From assembly GCA_016710235.1 (NCBI GenBank), contig JADJLG010000001.1:857501-921500 (forward strand): a stretch of 64,000 bases of DNA, in the 5' to 3' direction. The notes under the pieces are model-generated. The model was not told the DNA's origin, ran no database searches, and saw only the letters and a program-made list of their open reading frames with translations. This DNA comes from Saprospiraceae bacterium. GTDB lineage: Bacteria > Bacteroidota > Bacteroidia > Chitinophagales > Saprospiraceae. Positions 9,110 to 18,166 of this stretch are shown here, piece by piece. How positions within the stretch are numbered: the stretch's first letter is position 1; each line of letters opens with the position of its first letter. The translations under genes and the position numbers were made by a program.

Positions 9110-9569
9110 ATGTACAACAAAATTGATAAAGATCAAATGTTGCGGGATGAATGGCGCCAACTTGGGTTCTATTATGAATCTGACGAAGAATCCAAAGAAT
9201 GGAAAATCTTCTGTGACAAAAAGAGTGCTACTAATCTTGCAGTCATTCTAAACGATTACTGTAGCCATGAAAACAATTCAGGGCTATCGGAAACATACTC
9301 ACCTTGGTCCTTATAGCTATTTAAAGATAATGACCTGGGACAAGCCATTATTTAAGATAGATGTTATCGCCGGAACAATTAAGGATCTGTATTTTCTAAG
9401 TAAATTGATTCTGGATAAACTAAATAATACTAAACCAAGGGAAACATTCTTGATTGATGAAGAGTATTCTAATGCAAATGAAGCTCGTATTATAGTAACC
9501 TTGATGCCCGATAAATTCGATCTGGTTACAATGGATAAACAATTAAACACGAACAGCGGCAGCCGCTAA
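9110..9569 (+). pseudogene. Conserved hypothetical protein, single-base frameshift
   Basis: Two overlapping frames (9110-9316 and 9267-9569) together read as one protein of about 152 residues: RDEWRQLGFYYESDEESKEW, then GLSE joined to THLGPYSYLKIMTWDKP, then GTIKDLYFLSKL. This is a familiar Bacteroidota protein of unknown function. Removing one A from the run at 9291-9293 restores the frame. The stop lies inside hairpin E copy 2 (9564-9618), as expected for a cassette gene. Either the gene is broken or the assembly has a one-base error. Confidence 0.65.
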
Positions 9570-10186
9570 CATACAAGGATTAATCGAAGCTCTGCTGCGA
9601 TTTAATCCTGTGTTGAATGAAGCTCAGGTAGCCCGGCACTGAGGTCAATACTATGGGGAATAAATAATTTTTTGATGGGATGCTGAGGGTGCTTAGAGGA
9701 TATTCAAAAGATCAAACAGTGATTTATCAGGCATCAATGGGATTGGAATAGAATAAAAAGCTTACATTTTTATATAGCTACTTGGCTTTTTGAAATAAGT
9801 GGTCATGTAGTTTTCAAGGATTATTTTATTTGTGCAATAGGATCTTAGCTCGTTCACAGATACAAGTCGTTTATAGTGCATTGATTTGTAAAATTTGAAG
9901 ATTTGCTATCGGTGGTGGAATTGAACTAAAGCTCAGTATTCGGACCAACTTGCCTGTCTTGCAACAGGGACACGAGTCAGGGTCGAAATGGTAATTCTCA
10001 ACTCTTGAAGGACCCTAATTTTCTCAAAATTGCCTTGTTTTAAGCCTGTGGGAGCTCTTATTTTTTTGTAACCTACTCGGCGGTCTATAATAATGTTGCC
10101 TTTATCACGTCTAAAATTCGGTTATATGAAATTTTACCATGTGATTTATGTACTTGGAAACAGAAATATGGTATTTTCACAGTCTG
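9564..10186 (+). repeat. Spacer R copy 2, with hairpin E (9564-9618)
   Basis: The hairpin reads CGCTAAC ... GTTGAAT (9612-9618). The rest of R runs to CACAGTCTG (10178-10186), where copies 1 and 3 continue to GTTA but this copy runs into recombinase sequence. R therefore seems to have been joined to a truncated integrase here. It is full-length internally compared with copy 1. Confidence 0.65.
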
Positions 10187-10206
10187 TCTGAGATGGTAAT
10201 TCATAG

Positions 10207-10701
10207 AGAAAAGAAATAGACCCTAGTCAGTCAAGGGTCTTCATTAAAGCTGCCAAAGGCAAAAAAGATCGATATGTAGTCTTTCCTCAAAAGATGCAAC
10301 ACGTGTCCATCGAATATATCAGGTCCTACAATCCAAGCTACCGGCTTATTGAAGGCCAGGAAGGTGGACAATACAGCCCCGGATATATACAGAATATGTT
10401 TCTTACTCAAATCGAGAAAGCCGCAGTAGATAGTTATGCTTCAGTATAAACACTTAGACACATCTACGCTACTCACTTACCCGAACCGGGAGTAGATCTG
10501 AGAAGAAAACAGGAAGCCTTGGGCCATAACTCTATCAAAACTACAGAAATATACACCCACATACAGGATACGTACAGATACCGCTTTCGCAGCCCGATAA
10601 ACGATGGAACTTTAGAAAAAAATCTGCCAATTGCTTTTAAATACAGGGAAAATTATATAATTTTGTCAAAAGACCTTAAAACGTCTTATAAAATGCAATG
10701 A
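10207..10701 (+). pseudogene. Tyrosine recombinase (XerD/IntI-like), 3' fragment with in-frame stop
   Basis: One frame encodes the C-terminal catalytic half: AAKGKKDRYVVFP (the beta-strand Lys region), YSPGYIQNMFLTQIEKA, TLRHIYATHLPEPGVDLR, ALGHNSIKTTEIYTHI and finally RSPIND. The TAA at 10447-10449 sits exactly where the catalytic His of HxLRH should be (SV-stop-TLRH), and the N-terminal core-binding domain is absent. The LGH histidine and the nucleophilic Tyr remain. There is no clear IntI-specific extra helix, so an IntI identity is not shown. It lies within the cassette array in the same direction as the cassettes, as in reverse integrons. Confidence 0.8.
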
Positions 10702-10773
10702 GAACCCATCACACATAGAACATATATACGTTATTAAAATATATACGACATAATGGTGTATATAAAGATGTTA
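10690..10773 (+). promoter_or_regulatory. attI-like sequence after the dead recombinase
   Basis: GAGAACCCATCACACATAG ... ATAATGGTGTATATAAAGA, ending in TGTTA, is a diverged copy of the tails of the two spacer modules (3650-3724 and 6650-6723). A new gene begins immediately after GTTA in each case. Its position right behind an integrase fragment suggests a primary insertion site. The role is inferred from position and repetition only. Confidence 0.45.
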
Positions 10774-10786
10774 TAGGCCACTCAAT

Positions 10787-12008
10787 ATGAAATATCTATA
10801 TATTCTTTTAATTATCAAACTCTTCAAAACCATTGCTGCGGGTCAATATTCTATTAGCAATATAGATATGTCAAATAGTCCAATTACCGCCAATGAAATT
10901 TTTACAGTAAAATTTTTTAATAATGCCATGTGGATTGGTACTTGGCTCAACGGTCTGTGTCATATTACCGATAATAAATGGACAATATTAAGATCCGATT
11001 CAATTAAAACTACAGGAAATAATATAATAGACATCCATAAAGACAAGAAAGGCAATATTTGGCTCGTTGACTATGCTTTCTTTTCCGGTGCAAGCGTAGT
11101 GAGATATAATGGAATTAGTTGGGAAGTTTTAACTCCATTTAATGAGCCCAACACTCAGGTTACAGGAATTTCAGAAGATAAGAACGGAAACCTGTGGTTC
11201 CAAACGTACGGCGCAGGGATATATTTTTATAACCTCAACAAACAAATTTGGACTCATTTAACCCTAAACAATAGTGGATTGTTCAATTATTCAATTCGTT
11301 GTATTGCTATAGATAATGATAATAAAAAATGGATCGGTCACTATGATGGTGGATTTGATATTTTTAATGACACTACTTGGACTAATCATTTCGGTGATAT
11401 CGAGCTCAGTGTTGAAACGATTGCTTTTGGTGATTCAAATCTAGTCTGGGTTGGAACAAGTTATAATGGAATCATTTTACTTGACAGTGCAACTACTTAT
11501 TTGGGGTACTCATAATTCTCCTTTGCCAAGTAATTCCATAAAAGTAATCAAAATTGATTCTAAAGGTAGAGTCTGGATTGGTACTGAAAAAGGACTCATC
11601 ATTAAAGATGGTAATAATTGGATTACTTTTAAAGATAGTCTTTTACTTAACACGGAAATAAGGGATATTACATTTGAAAATGATTCTTCTATTTGGCTTA
11701 GCAGTTGGGGTAAAGGACTAATTCATCTAGTTCCGAATCAAACGACAAAAATTAATCAAGTACTTGCTAATGAATTATTACTGTTTCCGAATCCCTTCAT
11801 TGATGGTATAAATATTTCTACTTTGGGTAAAAATACAGTTAATCAAATAGACATCTTAACAATTGATGGAAATTTAATTATAAGCAAAACTCTAGGTGAA
11901 AATCACTTCATTGATTTGATTGAATTGCCTAGCGGGACATATTTCGCAAAAATTTATTTTGACAATGTATATTGTATTAAAAAATTAATTAAAAATAGCG
12001 GCCTATAA
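10787..12008 (+). pseudogene. Secreted beta-propeller protein with T9SS sorting domain, frameshifted
   Basis: Two frames (10787-11515 and 11451-12008) join into one protein of about 405 residues if one G is removed from GGGG at 11503-11506 (TTYLG then THNSPLPSNSIK). It has a signal peptide (LLIIKLFKTIAAGQ) and repeated two-component-regulator propeller blades (DKKGNIWLV, DKNGNLWFQ, DSKGRVWIGTEKGL). It ends in a type A T9SS sorting domain (ELLLFPNPFIDG ... LPSGTYFAKIY). It should be exported through the outer membrane and anchored outside. It ends within an inverted repeat (12005-12052). Confidence 0.75.
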
Positions 12009-12052
12009 CATGGTATACACACAAGCGCTAGTGCGCCTGCGTTTATACCAGG
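12005..12052 (+). repeat. attC-like hairpin 5
   Basis: TATAACATGGTATACAC then ACAAGCGC pairs with GCGCCTGCGTTTATACCAGG. The stem is strong, but the 3' core (GACCTTGG) does not match GTTRRRY, so this site is degenerate or a different kind of hairpin. It overlaps the stop codon of the propeller gene. Confidence 0.5.
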
Positions 12053-12131
12053 ACCTTGGCAGCGAGTGTGACACACAGTGCATAGTGATAAGCAACTAAT
12101 TATGATTTGATTTCATCTATTAAGAAAAAAT

Positions 12132-12791
12132 ATGACTATGAAAAAAGCAATTTTACTCGGATTAATTATTATGACCTTATTATCTTGTGAAAAGGAAAAA
12201 AATACAGATAATTCAGATTTCATTGAAACAATTGAATTGTTTACCGATGATTGCAAAACAATTATTGAGCAAAATACATTATGTTTTGATACAGTGAGGT
12301 CTGATTCGAGGTGTCCAGTAGGAGCAAATTGTAAATGGGAAGGAAATGCAATAGTAAGCCTTGATTTAAAAACAAGTGATAATAAAAATTATATAATTGA
12401 GTTAAACACAAATCCAGACTTTTCAATTGATAGGATAGTTGGAGATTTATATATTCAGCTGACAGATTTGACTCCTTACCCAGAGGTAAGTATGGTGATT
12501 AATTCAAAAGATTATAAAGCTAAGTTGACAATTGCAAATATTAACAAGATTAAGAGTAATGCTCAAATAATTTCATTCAACCCTAACAAAGAAGTATGTA
12601 GTTGGGGTTGGACTATAAGGATAGGAAACGATACGATTAAATCTGATGATGAGATAATTGGAAAAACCATTGGATATAACCTAAATTATCCCGTTGATAT
12701 TTATATGGAAAAAGGTGATTTAGAGCAGACTTGTTCTGATATGGGAGGATATGATTATTATAATTTAAAAACTATGATAAAGATTGAATAA
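12132..12791 (+). CDS. Predicted lipoprotein, unknown function
   Basis: This encodes 219 residues (an ATG two codons later at 12138 is equally possible). The lipobox is LLSC near residue 19. The segment DSRCPVGANCKWEGNAIVSL is a motif seen in many small Bacteroidota lipoproteins and holds two of several cysteines, which may form disulfides. The C-terminus is beta-rich (VDIYMEKGDLEQTC). No enzyme motif is visible. It stops 7 bp before attC-like repeat 6, so it fits a single-gene cassette. Confidence 0.7.
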   Translation: MTMKKAILLGLIIMTLLSCEKEKNTDNSDFIETIELFTDDCKTIIEQNTLCFDTVRSDSRCPVGANCKWEGNAIVSLDLKTSDNKNYIIELNTNPDFSIDRIVGDLYIQLTDLTPYPEVSMVINSKDYKAKLTIANINKIKSNAQIISFNPNKEVCSWGWTIRIGNDTIKSDDEIIGKTIGYNLNYPVDIYMEKGDLEQTCSDMGGYDYYNLKTMIKIE

Positions 12792-12798
12792 CACCAGC

Positions 12799-12930
12799 TG
12801 CCAACATTTTGTATCAGTAATGGCAGGCGATGGGGTAAATAGCAAGGTCTATAGCCCGCTCAAACTGCGCAGCGGTTTGAAAGGGAACTACCACGCAAAC
12901 TACCACAACTCATACAATTTACCGTTAGGG
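12799..12930 (+). repeat. attC-like inverted repeat 6
   Basis: TGCCAAC (12799-12805) followed by ATTTTGTATCAGTAATGGCA pairs with TACCACAACTCATACAATTT followed by ACCGTTAGGG. The 3' core is GTTAGGG (12924-12930), one base from GTTRRRY. The centre contains a second stem (CAAACTGCGCAGCGGTTTG). It lies 7 bp after the lipoprotein stop. Confidence 0.68.
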
Positions 12931-13204
12931 GTAATCCCTCTATATTTAAAAACTATTGAATTTAGTAGCTAAAGAACTTTATCTTAGCTTTTAGCTCAAT
13001 GTCAAGACTGTTTTAGGCATTGGTGTTTAATAAACCGGATGGCAATCAAGGTTTGATTGTACAAAGTGATTTATTAAAAGTAATATCTTGCTAAGTTACA
13101 GTTTAGTGGTGATCCTATATTTTTGGAATCCCGATCAGAGTAATTCAAAAGTAGAAAAGTTGCAATCCTTTGAGCTTATTTGTTCACAATTTAATAATTT
13201 ATTG

Positions 13205-14559
13205 ATGGAAAATCAAAAAGCTTCATCGGAAGTTGTCAACCCAAATGCTGCTGAGCTTGACATTGGCAGTAGAAGTCATTGGGTAGCTGTTGGTCAAAAT
13301 TCCGAAGATGTCAAAGAGTTTGGAGTTTACAGCGACGATCAATTTGCTATGGCTCAATGGCTCAAAGAAAAAAATATCACTAGTATTGCCATTGAAATTA
13401 CAGGTACTTATTGGCAAAACCTTTTTTCAAGTCTTATTTCATTTGGATATGAAGTGTTTCTTGTAAATGGAAAACAGACCAAAAATGTCAAAGGGAAGAA
13501 AACAGAGATTAAGGATTGTCAATGGATACAAAAATTACATTAGATGGGATTATTCAGGAGTAGTTTTTTACCAGATAGTAAAACAGAACTCATCAGAACC
13601 TTTTCTCGACATCGCTAGAATCTAATCGAGATGTGTGCAAACTGCACCAGGCGAATGCAGAAATATCTTCGACTTATGAACATGAGATTAGATGTTGTTG
13701 TAAATGGTATATATGGTGAGACTGGTCAAAATATTATTTCAACTTTTATTCAAGGAGAGCATGGTGGTGTTAAACTTGTTGCTTTGAGGCACTACAATTG
13801 TAGAAAGTCTGAATCTGAAATTGCAAAAGCCTTTCAATTCAAAGGAAGGATGGATTTCTTGTTTTCTCTTAAACAAGAATGGTAGACATACCAACACTTA
13901 CAAAATCAAATTCAGAAAACTGATAAAGAGATAAATTCACTCCTTGAAAAAATTATAGCTGATGCCGACAAAAAGAAACAACATGTTGCTGGCCATAAGC
14001 CTTTCAAAAGAAAAAACAAAAATTCTATTACCGGAACAGATATCAACCAAATCGCCCATAAATATTTCGAAGGCGTAGATCTGATGAAAATTGAAGGCGT
14101 AAGTCATGCAACTGAAATGACAATAATAAGTGAAATCGGATTAGAAGGATTTAGTAAATTTCATACTACAAAACAATTTGTCTCTTGGTTGCGATTATCC
14201 CCAAACAATAAAATAAGCGGAGGAAAAGTCCTAAGCAATCAAATAGCAAGGGGTAGTAATCGACTAAAAATAGCACTTCGTCAAGCAGCGAATTGCATTG
14301 GAAACTTAAAAGAAACCCATCTCTCAGATTTCTTTAGACGAATCTGTATTAAGCGTGGGAGAGCTTCTGCTGTTTCTGCAACGGCTAGGAAACTTGGAGT
14401 AATACCATGGCAATGATCACTAAAAAAAATCAGTATGCACCACCTAAAGAGTATCTCATGCTTGATCAAAAAAGAAAACTAGGATTAGTAAGTCGGATTC
14501 GAAAATCTATTACTAAATTTGATCTAAAACCGGATGATCTTGGATTTGCAACTGTTTGA
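13205..14559 (+). pseudogene. IS110-family transposase, decayed
   Basis: The reading switches frame several times but follows one protein. It starts MENQKASSEVVNPNAAELDI then GSRSHWVAVGQ (the DEDD-domain start). It continues with IEITGTYWQNLF, the transposase-20 part GVSHATEMTIISEIG ... FVSWLRLSPNNKISGGKVL, and the usual tail LDQKRKLGLVSRIRKSI. In-frame stops occur near 13541, 13617 and 13883, so it is dead. IS110/IS1111 relatives are known to target attC sites; this one follows attC-like repeat 6, and GTTAG flanks it at 12924 and 14581. Confidence 0.85.
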
Positions 14560-14580
14560 TTTTCAGGCTTCACCGGTGAC

Positions 14581-14611
14581 GTTAGTCAGAATGTTTTTGC
14601 GACATTCCTAA
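14581..14611 (+). repeat. Short hairpin GTTAG...CTAAC between IS110 and Fic gene
   Basis: GTTAGTCAGAATGT and ACATTCCTAAC form a short imperfect hairpin just before the Fic cassette. It may be the end of the IS110 element or a cut attC remnant. The sequence alone does not separate these. Confidence 0.35.
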
Positions 14612-14701
14612 CCATAACGAACAACTCATAATTGGTTATTTACTGTTTGACTTGCGGAGAATAATTTTAATATTTTCCGCATTTCTGCGGAGATTAATGA
14701 T

Positions 14702-14709
14702 TATATTTG
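14702..14709 (+). promoter_or_regulatory. -7 element of the second Fic gene
   Basis: TATATTTG matches TAnnTTTG and lies 21 bases before the GTG start at 14731. I see no good -33 TTG at the normal distance, so the promoter is only half supported. Confidence 0.4.
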
Positions 14710-14730
14710 CCGCAGCAACAACTTTAGATA

Positions 14731-15828
14731 GTGGCAAAATATATTTACGAATACAAAAACTGGACGCACTTTACTTGGCGGGAAACCGACATCAATGCCA
14801 TTTTTGGTGAAGTCCGAAACCTGCAAGGCAAGATAATAGGGCAGATGAACACACTTGGCTTTTCCACAAAAGAAGAAGCGACCCTTACAACTTTAACGCT
14901 TGACGTTATTAAATCATCTGAGATAGAAGGAGAGAAACTCGACTATGACCAAGTTCGTTCATCCATTGCAAGACGATTGGGAATTAATATAGCTGGTCTT
15001 ATTCCTGCAAACAGAAATGTAGAAGGTATTGTTGAAATGATGTTGGACGCAACTCAAAACTATCAAAAGCAACTGACAAATAAGCGACTGTTTGGCTGGA
15101 ATTCTGCACTTTTTCCTACAGGATACAGCGGAATGCATAAAATAGAAGTTGGACGCTATCGAACGGGTGAGATGCGAATAGTATCAGGTGCAATGGGAAA
15201 AGAAAAAGTCCATTACGAAGCTGTTCATGCAAACAAGGTGAAAGAAGAAATGGACAAGTTTTTAAAATGGTTTAATGACAACGCTCCTCTTGACCTTGTT
15301 CTAAAATCTGCAATTGCTCATTTCTGGTTTATTATAATACACCCATTTGACGATGGAAACGGAAGAATTGCAAGAGCAATTTCGGATTTAATGCTTGCCC
15401 GTGCCGACAAAACATCAGAACGATATTACAGTATGTCAAGTCAAATTTTGATTGAACGAAAACAATATTATGAGATTTTACAAAAGGTTCAACATAGTAG
15501 CGGTGACATTACAGAATGGTTAGACTGGTTTCTGCATTGTCTCAAAAATTCGCTTTTAGCAACAGAAACTACCTTACAAAAAATATTACGCAAGACTGAA
15601 TTTTGGAAGGACCACGAGAACACAAAGTTTAACGAAAGACAGAGATTGGTGTTGAACAAAATGTTTGACGGATTTGAAGGAAAACTAAAATCATCTAAAT
15701 GGGCAAAAATTGCAAAATGTTCACCTGACACAGCATTACGCGATATAAAAGATTTAATTGATAAAGGAATATTGCGTCAAGAGCAACAAGGCGGACGAAG
15801 CACAAACTATGAACTTGCGGACTTCTGA
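14731..15828 (+). CDS. Fic-domain protein with DUF4172-type N-terminus
   Basis: This encodes 365 residues from GTG 14731, giving MAKYIYEYKNWTHFTWRETD, the typical start of the DUF4172/Fic group. The inhibitory motif is S62-x3-E66-G67 (SSEIEG). The active-site loop HPFDDGNGRIAR begins at His204 and is complete. A C-terminal winged helix (WAKIAKCSPDTALRDIKDLI) follows. It is predicted to AMPylate a protein target and to be auto-inhibited. It stops 12 bp before hairpin E copy 3. It is the second Fic gene in the array and is only distantly related to the first. Confidence 0.92.
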   Translation: MAKYIYEYKNWTHFTWRETDINAIFGEVRNLQGKIIGQMNTLGFSTKEEATLTTLTLDVIKSSEIEGEKLDYDQVRSSIARRLGINIAGLIPANRNVEGIVEMMLDATQNYQKQLTNKRLFGWNSALFPTGYSGMHKIEVGRYRTGEMRIVSGAMGKEKVHYEAVHANKVKEEMDKFLKWFNDNAPLDLVLKSAIAHFWFIIIHPFDDGNGRIARAISDLMLARADKTSERYYSMSSQILIERKQYYEILQKVQHSSGDITEWLDWFLHCLKNSLLATETTLQKILRKTEFWKDHENTKFNERQRLVLNKMFDGFEGKLKSSKWAKIAKCSPDTALRDIKDLIDKGILRQEQQGGRSTNYELADF

Positions 15829-15840
15829 AAGTAACACTAC

Positions 15841-16471
15841 CGCTAACATACAAGGTTTAAACGAAGCTCTGCCTCAATTTAATCCTGTGTTGAATAAAGC
15901 TCGGGTAGCCCGGCTTTGAGGTCAATACTATGGGGAATAAATAATTTTGTGATGGGATGCTGAAGACGCTTAGAGAATATTCATGAGATTGATCAGTGAT
16001 TTATCAAGCTTCAATGGGATTGGAATTGAATAAAAAGCTTACATTTTTATATAGCTGATTGGTTTTTGAAATAAATGGTCATGTAGTTTTCAAGGATTAT
16101 TTTATTTGTGCATTAGGATTTTAGCTCGTTCACAGATACAAGTCGTTTATAGTGCATTGCTTTGTAAAATTTGATGATTCGCTATTGATTGTGGAATTGG
16201 ACTAAAGCTCAGTATTCGGATCATCTTGCCTGTCTTGAAACAGGGACATGAGTCAGGGTCGAAATGGTATTTCTCAACTCTTGAAGGACCCTAATTTTCT
16301 CAAAATTGCCTTGTTTTAAGCCTGTGGGAGAGCTTAGTTTTTAAGCAAAGTATTCGTCGGTTTATAAAAATGTTGCCTTTATCACGTCTAAAAATTCGGT
16401 TATATGAAATTTTACCAGGTGATTTATGTACTTGGAAACAAAAAATAAGGTATTTTCACAGTCTGCCGTTA
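15841..16471 (+). repeat. Spacer R copy 3, with hairpin E (15841-15895)
   Basis: The hairpin CGCTAAC ... GTTGAAT (15889-15895) is followed by the complete R sequence ending in CACAGTCTGCCGTTA (16457-16471). The sequence is close to copy 2 throughout. The next cassette gene begins 28 bp later. Confidence 0.68.
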
Positions 16472-16499
16472 TGTGCCACATTAAGACCACAGAAACCAA

Positions 16500-17210
16500 A
16501 TGATAAGTTCATCTGACAAAGAATATAAACAAACGAAACAAATTATGCTTGGAAAGCAGACTTTGAATCCAGAATTCAAACCTCTTGCTGACTTCATTGA
16601 CAAGACATTTGGCGTAAGGACCATCAATATTGTGTATGACAAAATTAATAAAGGGATAAGGTCAAGAATTGGAATTTATTTTGAGCATTCACACGAAAAG
16701 CAAAGTTTCAACGAAAACAATAGTCATGTGAATTTTGACAGTAAGAAACAAAAGCTAATTGCGGATAAATTCAAACAGACAATAATCGAGCAAGATCTTA
16801 TTAAAAAGAAAGGACATTTTAAATTTTTTAGCAAATCCGAAATAAGCAAATATCAAACAGACAACATCTGGGTTTACTATTGTGCTTTTGAGCCGTTAGC
16901 AAAAGAAGAAGCAAATGAAAGCATTCCGCAAGACAAGGTTATGCAACTCAAAACAGAATTAAACTGTAAAGACCTTTGGGAAATTTCGAGATGTTTTTCG
17001 GGTACAACTTTCTTTTTATTTACTGACGAACAACTCAAACAATATGAGAATAGTGAAACAAGAAAAGTATGGGCTGACAAGTATTTTGATCTATTAGAGC
17101 CTTACAACGAGTTTGGTTATTTTAAACGTGACAATTTCAATATTTACCTAGATAGCAAAGAAAATTTTGACAATAACTACGAAAGCAACTGGTATTACTA
17201 TTACAAATGA
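16500..17210 (+). CDS. Hypothetical protein, cytoplasmic
   Basis: This encodes 236 residues with no signal peptide or membrane segment. It is rich in Lys, Asn and aromatic residues and alternates predicted helix and strand (LADFIDKTFGVRTINIVYDK, ISRCFSGTTFFLFTDEQL). The end is unusually aromatic (NYESNWYYYYK). I do not recognise the family. It stands alone between spacer R and attC-like repeat 7, which starts 21 bp after its stop. The ATG is the first in frame after the GTTA junction. Confidence 0.65.
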   Translation: MISSSDKEYKQTKQIMLGKQTLNPEFKPLADFIDKTFGVRTINIVYDKINKGIRSRIGIYFEHSHEKQSFNENNSHVNFDSKKQKLIADKFKQTIIEQDLIKKKGHFKFFSKSEISKYQTDNIWVYYCAFEPLAKEEANESIPQDKVMQLKTELNCKDLWEISRCFSGTTFFLFTDEQLKQYENSETRKVWADKYFDLLEPYNEFGYFKRDNFNIYLDSKENFDNNYESNWYYYYK

Positions 17211-17231
17211 CATGCAAAGCAGCACAAAACA

Positions 17232-17343
17232 GCACCTAACTAAAAGTGGTGACCCAGTGGTTAAATCAAGCTTGGTGCTTCTATCAACGTTTCTGCTTGA
17301 TTGATAGTAAGGCGCATCGAAATCGCCACCTTCAGGTAGTTGC
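17232..17343 (+). repeat. attC-like inverted repeat 7
   Basis: GCACCTAACTAAAAGTGGTGA (left) pairs with TCGCCACCTTCAGGTAGTTGC (17323-17343). The left core ACCTAAC (17234-17240) matches RYYYAAC exactly. The centre holds a second stem (AATCAAGC ... GCTTGATT). It is a relative of repeat 1 at 2909-3022. Confidence 0.65.
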
Positions 17344-17491
17344 AAAATCATTATATGACATTTTAAAAAGACTGCATGGAAAGCATCGGAGAATTTTTTG
17401 ACAGGTCGATTTATTGATTAGGATTCAAAAATTTTGCGGACCCACTTCCTGAAAAAAATTGGGTGTATCTTGGCATCTCGATTGTTAAACC

Positions 17492-17776
17492 AATAAAGAT
17501 GTATACGATAATTTTGTTCAGACTTCAATTTCAAATAATATTCTTGAGATTAAAGGACATAGAAAATTTAGTGAATAACTCTATGACCATTTTGACGAAA
17601 TCATGGTTAAAATGGAAGCTAACGAAGAGATTTCTAAAATTGATGTAATGACCACATTTCATGATGAAGATACATTAGTTTCCTTATTTTGGCATTGCTT
17701 CCTTTCGGCTTGTATACCAGCAATGGAAGGCCTTGACGGAGGAAATAGACCCGTAGAAATAAAATCTATATTATAG
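17492..17776 (+). pseudogene. Possible decayed small gene, unknown
   Basis: This frame has protein-like content with one internal stop: NKDVYDNFVQTSISNNILEI, then a TAA, then LYDHFDEIMVKMEANEEISK and FWHCFLSACIPAMEGLDGGN. There is no good start codon. It lies where a cassette gene would be, between attC-like repeat 7 and hairpin E copy 4. No family recognised. Confidence 0.3.
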
Positions 17777-17892
17777 AGATCGAATTAAGTTGGTTACCGC
17801 GTTCAGACAACTTTATACATTAAGTATGGCAAGTGTGAACATTTATGAATGAATTTCAAATTGAAAATAAGGATGTGAAAAAAAAACATTAT

Positions 17893-17943
17893 GTTATATA
17901 AGGATTAAACGAATCTTTACTTCGATTTAATCCTGTGTTGAAT
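17893..17943 (+). repeat. attC-like hairpin E, copy 4 (without spacer R)
   Basis: TTATATAAGGATTAAACGAA pairs with TTCGATTTAATCCTGTGTTG, ending in GTTGAAT (17937-17943). Unlike copies 1-3 it is not followed by spacer R. It is the last attC-like site in the window and marks the apparent end of the array. Confidence 0.55.
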
Positions 17944-18128
17944 GAAACGATGCCCTCCAGGCCTTTGTCTGACAGTAAGGGTAATCAATAAGTAAAGAAC
18001 AAGATGGTAATAGCGCTCAGAAGATTTTAATGTGCTCTCTCTCCGTTTTACGTTTTCTTGCTTTATTTGAAATAGAATTAGTAAGTTAGTTTCCTTTTGA
18101 ATGAAAAAATTAGTTTAAGCTTTACAAA

Positions 18129-18159
18129 AACAAAAAAGGCAAGCTTTTATGCTTGCCTT
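18129..18159 (-). terminator. Intrinsic terminator of the sigma-factor operon
   Basis: On the - strand, AAGGCAAGC, a six-base loop, and GCTTGCCTT form a perfect 9-bp stem followed by a T run. It lies just downstream of the last small gene (18167-18319). Confidence 0.8.
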
Positions 18160-18166
18160 CTGTCTA

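Noticed and set aside
10207..10701. Calling the recombinase IntI outright
   Set aside because: The IntI-specific extra helix is not visible and the N-terminal half is missing; Xer-like integrases of Bacteroidota fit as well.
12784..12972. 62-codon frame across attC-like repeat 6
   Set aside because: Its sequence is the inverted repeat; no protein pattern.
2909..17943. CRISPR array as explanation for the repeated hairpins
   Set aside because: Repeats are long, diverse, separated by whole genes and of several families; no short regular repeat-spacer pattern or cas genes.
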